Shown here: piece by piece, positions 1 to 4,534 of the stretch
How the letters are laid out: each line of letters opens with the position of its first letter
Position numbering within the stretch: position 1 is the stretch's first letter
Source: DATDYQ01 sp035288965
Lineage (GTDB): Archaea > Nanobdellota > Nanobdellia > SCGC-AAA011-G17 > JAGVZF01
Assembly: GCA_035288965.1 (NCBI GenBank)
Contig: DATDYQ010000018.1
Span: 1 to 7,465, forward strand
DNA length: 7,465 nucleotides
Reading direction: 5' to 3'
The notes under the pieces: model-generated
Told to the model about the DNA's origin: nothing
Database searches by the model: none
What the model saw: only the letters and a program-made list of their open reading frames with translations
Made by a program: the position numbers and the translations under genes

Positions 1-1
1 C

Positions 2-814
2 AAAGAACATGATATTGAAAGTTCATTAAATTATTTCAATGCCAGATATTATAATCCTTCAAGTGGTAAATTCATTAGCAATGATCCAATCTTCAAACCA
101 ACTGAAGGCGGTTATCAATATGTAAGAAATAATCCATTAACTATAACTGATCCTAGTGGTAAACAAATTCCTGATAACTCTAAATTGATTAAACTTTCAT
201 TTAGTGTAGTAAATTATATACAAGAACATGCAGTTAGATTGATTCCTAAACAATGCATAGAAAGATGTCAAATAGAGAAAGCAAAACAAGATAAAATCAA
301 AAAAGCTAATTCTGAAGAAAGAAGTTTCATTTATAATACATTAGTTCCATCAGTAGGCAATGGAATTAGGGATATAGCAAAGGATGTAACATTACCAATT
401 AGAGTAAACCCCGCAGTATCTGGAGAAGAACATGTAAAACGTTCTGAGATGATATCTGAAGCCTTATTTTTTGCATCTTTAAAATTAGGCAAATCTCCTG
501 TAGATAAATTTAAAAAGGACATCAAAGGAATAGGATATATTATTGGGGGCGTTACTGGTGAATCTCCTGCACAAAGACTAGGCTATATTTATTATGATGA
601 AAGATTTTTTGCAGAATTTAGAAAAACACTAAATGATGAAAGGGCATTTTCGATATTTTTAGCTTACACTTTACTCAGTGAAGATAAAAGTGAAGAAAGA
701 TTAGACGCTAAATTTTTATTGGCTCTTAGTCCAGAAGAAAAAGCAGGATTAAAAAACACAGAGATTTTATGGAAAACAATGTATGTCTCATCAAAAGATA
801 AAAAATCTAAATAA
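2..814 (+). CDS. RHS-repeat protein, C-terminal fragment: end of RHS core plus variable tip domain (5' end outside window)
   Basis: The reading frame is open from the first bases, so the gene starts upstream. The first ~54 visible residues show the end of an RHS core domain: ARYYNP, GKFISNDPI, a YxYVRNNPL stretch and the closing DPSGK (bases 149-163). In RHS/YD-repeat proteins this region ends the cocoon-like shell, and what follows is a variable tip, often a toxin or effector. Here the tip is about 216 residues, mostly charged and helical in appearance, with a CxxxC pair (visible residues 85 and 89, bases 254-268). I recognise no nuclease, deaminase or ADP-ribosylation motif in it. A TTG at 185 is not a credible start because the same frame carries the RHS core before it. 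In an archaeal epibiont such a protein could sit on the surface and act on a host or rival, but that is inference. No codirectional small immunity gene follows; the next gene is convergent, five bases away. Confidence 0.85.
   Translation, partial: KEHDIESSLNYFNARYYNPSSGKFISNDPIFKPTEGGYQYVRNNPLTITDPSGKQIPDNSKLIKLSFSVVNYIQEHAVRLIPKQCIERCQIEKAKQDKIKKANSEERSFIYNTLVPSVGNGIRDIAKDVTLPIRVNPAVSGEEHVKRSEMISEALFFASLKLGKSPVDKFKKDIKGIGYIIGGVTGESPAQRLGYIYYDERFFAEFRKTLNDERAFSIFLAYTLLSEDKSEERLDAKFLLALSPEEKAGLKNTEILWKTMYVSSKDKKSK
800..805 (-). terminator. Possible T-tract terminator for the small membrane protein gene
   Basis: Just past the stop codon of the minus-strand gene, the minus strand reads six consecutive T residues after an AT-rich stretch. 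Archaeal RNA polymerase often stops at such T-tracts without a hairpin. The tract lies inside the 3' end of the RHS coding region, so it may simply reflect lysine codons. Low confidence. Confidence 0.25.
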
Positions 815-819
815 ATAAT

Positions 820-1194
820 TTATAACTGAGAACAACTATCTACTGTAGATGATATATATGGATTAAAGTTTGATAAAATTCTGGGATTTTTTGAATTAAA
901 TGATACAAATCTTGATGAATATTCTATTGTATAACTTGGATTATTACAATCATTTAATAACATTTTTGTTACATAGACATCTAATGTATCTTGGGGTGAT
1001 TTTACATTTAAAAATCTGAAATAATATTCATTTCTATCTGAGAATGTAGCTTTTATTACATGGGGAGATTGGCTAATAAATTCTAAATTAGGTATATCTA
1101 GTTTAGGTTGATTGGATTTTATTAATAAATTTGCAGCTAAGAAGATAGCTGTCAAACCCATACTTAACTTCCATCTAGTTTTTATTGGAAACAT
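820..1194 (-). CDS. Small membrane-anchored, probably extracellular protein of unknown function
   Basis: This 124-residue protein has a basic N-terminus (KTRWK) followed by one hydrophobic segment at about residues 10-25, which is either a signal anchor or an uncleaved signal peptide. There is no lipobox cysteine after it, so it is not an obvious LspA substrate. The remaining ~98 residues are polar and rich in Ser, Asn, Tyr and Phe, looking beta-rich. They contain just two cysteines (C83 and C121), which could form a disulfide outside the membrane. I do not recognise a family. The ATG start is supported by a good archaeal TATA box 28 bases upstream, giving an essentially leaderless mRNA. The gene runs head-on into the RHS gene with a five-base gap. 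It could be an immunity or partner protein for the RHS tip, but its opposite orientation and separate promoter make that only a guess. Confidence 0.7.
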   Translation of the reverse strand: MFPIKTRWKLSMGLTAIFLAANLLIKSNQPKLDIPNLEFISQSPHVIKATFSDRNEYYFRFLNVKSPQDTLDVYVTKMLLNDCNNPSYTIEYSSRFVSFNSKNPRILSNFNPYISSTVDSCSQL

Positions 1195-1218
1195 TTTAAT
1201 GGGAATTTAACTTTACCA

Positions 1219-1226
1219 TTTATAAA
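1219..1226 (-). promoter_or_regulatory. Archaeal TATA box (TTTATAAA) for the minus-strand membrane protein gene
   Basis: On the minus strand this reads TTTATAAA, preceded by the purine-rich CGAAAGG that would serve as a BRE. Its centre is about 28 bases before the ATG at 1194. Because archaeal transcription starts about 26 bases after the TATA centre, the mRNA should begin within a few bases of the start codon and be leaderless. No Shine-Dalgarno sequence is present, which agrees with this. Confidence 0.65.
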
Positions 1227-1269
1227 CCTTTCGTTTATATCTTCTATTTAGTGGTAACAAATAACAAGC

Positions 1270-1277
1270 TTTATAAA
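1270..1277 (+). promoter_or_regulatory. Archaeal TATA box (TTTATAAA) for the 107-codon gene
   Basis: TTTATAAA is centred 25-26 bases before the ATG at 1299, exactly the spacing expected for a leaderless archaeal transcript. A second weaker match, ATATAAAA, lies at 1281-1288 but is too close to the start. No Shine-Dalgarno sequence precedes the ATG. It lies in a 104-base divergent region together with the minus-strand TATA box at 1219-1226, so the two genes have separate, back-to-back promoters. Confidence 0.65.
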
Positions 1278-1298
1278 CATATATAAAACTAGAAAATT

Positions 1299-1622
1299 AT
1301 GCCAGTTTCAGAAATAACAGTTAAAATGAGAAAAGGAGAAGATTTTCATAGATATAGATTATCATGTGAGAAGATTTTACTTGAAAAATATCAGGCAGAA
1401 CATAAAGGTGAAGAAATAGATTCACATTCTAAACTATATTTGCAAATGGGAACAATACATTTCTTTGTGAACCATGGAGAAAATACGGGCTTATTCTTAG
1501 ATTGGGAACATAATCAGCTAAAGGGAACTGGAAAGATTAGGATTCAATCATCATCAAAGAGTTTAGTAAGAGATGTCGTTTTTGATATGAGATATTATTT
1601 GAGTAATTCTAGTCCTTTATAA
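1299..1622 (+). CDS. Small protein of unknown function (107 aa)
   Basis: I do not recognise this protein. It has 107 residues and is soluble, with no signal peptide or membrane segment. The N-terminal ~40 residues look like a beta strand followed by a charged helix (CEKILLEKYQAEHKG). The middle has alternating hydrophobic residues that suggest beta strands (KLYLQMGTIHFFV, then GLFLDW), and the C-terminus has another strand-helix pair. It contains one cysteine (C23). The start is chosen because a consensus TATA box lies 25-26 bases before it. Its last 14 bases overlap the end of lspA on the opposite strand (1609-1622), so the two genes are convergent and share 3' ends. It stands alone, with no codirectional neighbour nearby, so context gives no hint of function. 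Confidence 0.65.
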   Translation: MPVSEITVKMRKGEDFHRYRLSCEKILLEKYQAEHKGEEIDSHSKLYLQMGTIHFFVNHGENTGLFLDWEHNQLKGTGKIRIQSSSKSLVRDVVFDMRYYLSNSSPL

Positions 1623-2013
1623 TCTTAAATTCTTTTAATAATATTAAAATAACACCAATAATAATTAAGGAATCAGCAATATTAAATATAGGCCAAATTC
1701 TTAGATCAATAAAATCTCTGACATGGTTAAAAAATATTCTATCTATTAAATTTCCAATAGTTCCAGATATAATTAATAATAAAGAAAGTTGAATAATTCC
1801 TTTAGTTTTAAAGTAAAAGTAAATTAACAATATTAAGATAATTAAGCCAATAATGATTAGAATTGCATTTAATCCAGGAAACAATGAAAAGGCTGCTCCT
1901 GTGTTTTCTGAGTAATTAAAGATAAAGAATTTTTTTCCTTTAAAATAAAATTTAGTTAGCTGATCAAGTAATATTAAAATAAGTAAAATAATTATATGTA
2001 TCCACTTTACCAT
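1609..2013 (-). CDS. lspA: Lipoprotein signal peptidase (signal peptidase II, LspA)
   Basis: LspA is a membrane aspartyl peptidase that cuts prolipoproteins just before the lipid-modified cysteine of the lipobox. This copy has 134 residues, shorter than most bacterial ones (about 150-170), with four hydrophobic segments near 4-18, 48-68, 74-90 and 110-127. The family motifs are all visible: LDQLTK (D17), NTGAAF (37-42), GNLIDR (87-92), RDFID (100-103) and FNIADS (110-115). The catalytic pair should be D100 and D114, with a loop between them about four residues shorter than in E. coli. It is the second gene of a two-gene unit: its ATG overlaps the end of the 99-aa gene by seven bases (ATGGTAA), suggesting translational coupling. 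No lgt is present in the window, and no clear lipobox protein. LspA is mainly bacterial, so transfer into this lineage is likely. Confidence 0.93.
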   Translation of the reverse strand: MVKWIHIIILLILILLDQLTKFYFKGKKFFIFNYSENTGAAFSLFPGLNAILIIIGLIILILLIYFYFKTKGIIQLSLLLIISGTIGNLIDRIFFNHVRDFIDLRIWPIFNIADSLIIIGVILILLKEFKIIKD

Positions 2014-2306
2014 CTTCTTATAATTTTTTCTTGAGGCTGTTCTTCTTCCTGAGATTCTTTGGCTATCTTTTCAATAATTGCTATTCTATGCTCTAGATTT
2101 TGCAGTTTAGCAAGAATTAAATCTAGTTTGCTTAATAATAATTGTTGATTTGAAGAATTATTTTCTTGCTGAAAATCCTGGAACGGCACAATAGGTTGTC
2201 TTTGAGAAAAATCTTGCTTAGTAAAAGAATTATCAGAAAAATCTTGATTAATATCAGGCAGTTCTTCTTCGTGCTTTTTTCTTTTTAATTTGTCTAAAAT
2301 ACCCAT
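2007..2306 (-). CDS. Small coiled-coil protein with basic N-terminal helix (99 aa), unknown function
   Basis: The protein begins with a short amphipathic basic helix (MGILDKLKRKK), passes through a polar Asp/Gln/Ser-rich linker (residues ~17-53), and ends with a heptad-like helix at about 54-85 (QLLLSKLDLILAKLQNLEHR). This suggests a small oligomerising protein that may touch the membrane through its N-terminus. Proteins of this layout are, from memory, common in Woesearchaeota- and Pacearchaeota-like genomes, but I know of no assigned function. The frame stays open further upstream to 2465, but that extension reads antisense through the start of the next gene and its own promoter. The ATG at 2306 is chosen because AGAGGT lies four bases before it. 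The gene leads into lspA with a seven-base overlap, so the pair is probably one transcript. Confidence 0.75.
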   Translation of the reverse strand: MGILDKLKRKKHEEELPDINQDFSDNSFTKQDFSQRQPIVPFQDFQQENNSSNQQLLLSKLDLILAKLQNLEHRIAIIEKIAKESQEEEQPQEKIIRRW

Positions 2307-2310
2307 TTTA

Positions 2311-2316
2311 ACCTCT
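2311..2316 (-). promoter_or_regulatory. Shine-Dalgarno site for the 99-aa coiled-coil protein
   Basis: On the minus strand this reads AGAGGT, four bases before the ATG at 2306. It matches the core of the archaeal anti-Shine-Dalgarno complement (GGAGGTGAT) and fixes the start codon well inside a longer open frame. It can only act if transcription begins upstream of about 2316, which favours the more distant of the two TATA-like sequences in this gap. Confidence 0.6.
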
Positions 2317-2330
2317 TTTTGAATAGTAAA

Positions 2331-2354
2331 GTTTATATTATAGGAAATATAAAT
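2331..2354. promoter_or_regulatory. Divergent promoter region with two TATA-like boxes usable on both strands
   Basis: This 65-base gap separates the coiled-coil/lspA unit from the four-gene operon. It holds TTTATATT at 2332-2339 and ATATAAAT at 2347-2354. On the plus strand the first box would start transcription near 2361, giving a leader of about ten bases before the ATG at 2372; the second is 21-22 bases from that ATG. On the minus strand the box at 2347-2354 (ATTTATAT) would start transcription near 2324, leaving the Shine-Dalgarno site in the mRNA, while the nearer box would give an almost leaderless mRNA. Each box is AT-symmetric enough to work in either direction, so the two operons may compete for TBP. 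Confidence 0.5.
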
Positions 2355-2371
2355 AGTTTTGCTTCTTGAAT

Positions 2372-3847
2372 ATGATAGCTGATGTAAAAAAAGAGTTGGA
2401 TAGTGTAAAGAATAAAAAAGAATTCTTAAAACAAAAATTAGAAGAAGAAAAAGATGCTGAGACAAGGGTTGAGATAAGAAGATTATTAGTTCAAGAGATA
2501 AAAAAAGATGCTTTAGTCAAATTGGATATTAATGAACCGGGAGAATATAATATTACATATGATAGTATGAGTGAAGGATTGGAACCAATTTATTTTTGGC
2601 TTTTGGATTTTATGAGGGGCACTGCTCCCACTGGATTAGGATTAGAAGTTAAGAAATTAGATGAGGCTTTTGAGGCAAGTGTAAGTTCAGGATATTATGG
2701 AGAGATGGGATCAAGAGCTTCTATAATGGAAGATAGAGCTATGAAGATAATGGGAACGGTTAATACTGTTATAAGAAGCATAATAAATTTGATGTATGAT
2801 TTAAAGGAATTTAGAATAAGAATTGATAGTTATGATGATTTAAAGAGTGATAACGCACAAAAAAGAGAGATTGCTGAAATTTCATTAAGGGGAGTCTGGA
2901 TGGATCAAGTTGATATTAAACATGGACGTGGAAGTATTAATGGATTGGCGCAGCAATTACAGTTTGTTACATTAAGAGATGCGTTTTTTAGAATGAAGAG
3001 TGTAGACCAGATTGATAATTTAGATTTAAATTCAAGAGTAAAAGTTATATTAAAGAGAAAATTTCAAGAGTATAATGAATGGAGAAAGTATAGTGGAGAT
3101 GAATTAAGAAAAAGGTATAATATAGAAAAAGCTTATCTTAAATCTCAAGTAGAATCATTAAAATTGTATACTAAATGGGCAAGACCTTATTTAATAGCTG
3201 CACAAAAACTGAGAATGAGGGAATTTAATAGTCCAGATATTGTTAATACCTTTAATAATATGCAGATGGAAATCAGCTTATTTGGTAAAAAAGAAGTTAA
3301 ACCAGAAAGTGTATTTGAGAAATATAAAAAAATAAAATTTAAGAATAAATATTATTCATGCCTTGAAGTTGAATTTAAGTTTAGGACAGTTCCTCAATCA
3401 TTAAGGACTGCAGCTGGAAGTCAGTATGTTCATGCAGGGACTACAGACATGTTTTTTAGGGGTTATATGTTTACAGATGAAGAATTAAAGATAATAGAAG
3501 ATCAAGAAGCTTATGAAGGATTGGAATTAGTCGAGGAGCTAACAAATAATAGCTTGAAAGAGATATATGCTGATATGGATTTGTATTTGCAAGATCAACC
3601 TAGTGAACAGAAAAAAAAGAAAGAAGAGAAAAAGAAGAAAGAAATCGTTAGTATATGGAATGTTTTTGGCGGATTTAAAGAAGTTACGAATAAACTTAAA
3701 GAAGTTTTTAGATATATAGGGCCAACTAAAACAAAAGATAGCTTTGAAGTTGACCAAGTTAAAAGTTCTGCAAAAAAAGCAGCTTTAGAAACTGTTTTAA
3801 GGGCATATGACATCTATAAGAAGGGTCATGGCATGATAGCATGGTAG
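2372..3847 (+). CDS. Large helical protein of unknown function (491 aa), first gene of the four-gene operon
   Basis: I do not recognise a named family. Residues 1-48 form a highly charged helical pair (KKELDSVKNKKEFLKQKL) resembling the start of the next gene product. Residues ~70-290 look like a long helical bundle with a conserved-looking core (GLEPIYFWLLDF, SRASIMEDRAMKIMG, LRGVWMDQVDIKHGRG, YTKWARPYL). Residues ~300-366 contain strand-like segments and the only cysteine (C330), followed by an acidic helix. A lysine/glutamate-only linker at about 413-424 joins a final ~65-residue domain ending in GMIAW. There is no signal peptide or membrane span, so it should be cytosolic. ATG 2372 is preferred over the in-frame TTG at 2366 because it is the better start codon; neither has a Shine-Dalgarno site. 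The 3' end overlaps the next gene by seven bases (ATGGTAG). Confidence 0.85.
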   Translation: MIADVKKELDSVKNKKEFLKQKLEEEKDAETRVEIRRLLVQEIKKDALVKLDINEPGEYNITYDSMSEGLEPIYFWLLDFMRGTAPTGLGLEVKKLDEAFEASVSSGYYGEMGSRASIMEDRAMKIMGTVNTVIRSIINLMYDLKEFRIRIDSYDDLKSDNAQKREIAEISLRGVWMDQVDIKHGRGSINGLAQQLQFVTLRDAFFRMKSVDQIDNLDLNSRVKVILKRKFQEYNEWRKYSGDELRKRYNIEKAYLKSQVESLKLYTKWARPYLIAAQKLRMREFNSPDIVNTFNNMQMEISLFGKKEVKPESVFEKYKKIKFKNKYYSCLEVEFKFRTVPQSLRTAAGSQYVHAGTTDMFFRGYMFTDEELKIIEDQEAYEGLELVEELTNNSLKEIYADMDLYLQDQPSEQKKKKEEKKKKEIVSIWNVFGGFKEVTNKLKEVFRYIGPTKTKDSFEVDQVKSSAKKAALETVLRAYDIYKKGHGMIAW

Positions 3848-4533
3848 ACAAAAAACTATTTGAGAATATTTTGAAAGAATTAAATAATATTAAAGATAAA
3901 GAGAAGAAGAAAGAATTTTTGCAAAAAGTTATTAATCAGACAAAAGACAAGGAAATGATAGAAAAATTAAGAAAATTAGAAAAAGATGTCGAGATTATAA
4001 GAGAAACTAGAGGAAATGAGTTATTGGATATGTCTACAAGGAAAATATCAGATGTAGAAGAAGCCCCAAAATACGAAGTTCAAGAAAGAAGAGAACAAAC
4101 ATTTGTTCAACCTTCTAATTTAGAACAAGTTGTTGGAAGAGAAACAAGAAGAGAAGAAAACCAAGTACAATATGGGGCTGATTTAAATAAAGAAGTTAGA
4201 GAGTTTAATTATAATCCGATTAATGATAATGATAGTGTGAGAAGATTATTTGAAAGTCCTGGAGGAGTTTTTACTGGAAAGGGTGAAAGGTTGTATGAGG
4301 TAGGACAAATACCATCTGTAGCAAAATTTGATATGGGCTATGATATTGATGATAAAAATTCTGATGAAGTAAGGAGAAGAGTGGAAGTTGTAAGAACGGA
4401 TTTATCTACTACAAGAAAGTTAGAAGATTTTAATAAACAATATGTTTCAACCAAATCTGTGGAAAATCTGCCAAAAAAGAAAGAATTTTTCCAATCAGAG
4501 ATTAAATATACGGTAAACGAGGGTAGGATGTAA
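3841..4533 (+). CDS. Hydrophilic, probably largely disordered protein (230 aa), second gene of the operon
   Basis: I do not recognise this protein. Residues 1-57 are a lysine/glutamate-rich helical region, probably a coiled-coil hairpin (ILKELNNIKDK, KKKEFLQKVINQ). Residues ~65-230 are polar, with few hydrophobic clusters and many Arg, Glu, Asn and Val residues, and look disordered except for a short aromatic and glycine patch near 123-155 (FNYNPIND, RLFESPGGVFTGKG). The motif KKKEF[LF]Q occurs twice, at 22-28 and 212-218. There is no cysteine, signal peptide or membrane segment. The ATG overlaps the upstream stop codon region by seven bases, and the next start codon lies one base after this stop codon, so all three genes are probably translated together. 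A linker or scaffold joining the first and third gene products would fit this composition, but that is inference. The Shine-Dalgarno site is weak. Confidence 0.8.
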   Translation: MVDKKLFENILKELNNIKDKEKKKEFLQKVINQTKDKEMIEKLRKLEKDVEIIRETRGNELLDMSTRKISDVEEAPKYEVQERREQTFVQPSNLEQVVGRETRREENQVQYGADLNKEVREFNYNPINDNDSVRRLFESPGGVFTGKGERLYEVGQIPSVAKFDMGYDIDDKNSDEVRRRVEVVRTDLSTTRKLEDFNKQYVSTKSVENLPKKKEFFQSEIKYTVNEGRM

Positions 4534-4534
4534 A

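Noticed and set aside
185..814. Separate 209-residue gene starting at TTG 185
   Set aside because: The same frame is open to the window edge and encodes RHS core motifs immediately upstream, so this is the end of a larger gene.
2366..2371. TTG at 2366 as start of the 491-aa protein
   Set aside because: It adds only two residues, and an ATG follows at once. The promoter spacing does not clearly exclude it, but ATG is the simpler choice.
2307..2465. N-terminal extension of the 99-aa protein to 152 residues
   Set aside because: The extension reads antisense through the promoter and start of the 491-aa gene and has no start signal, while ATG 2306 has a Shine-Dalgarno site.
3539..3813. Two minus-strand frames rich in Phe and Leu that look like membrane proteins
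   Set aside because: They are mirror images of the lysine/glutamate-rich purine tract in the 491-aa gene, with no promoter or ribosome site of their own.
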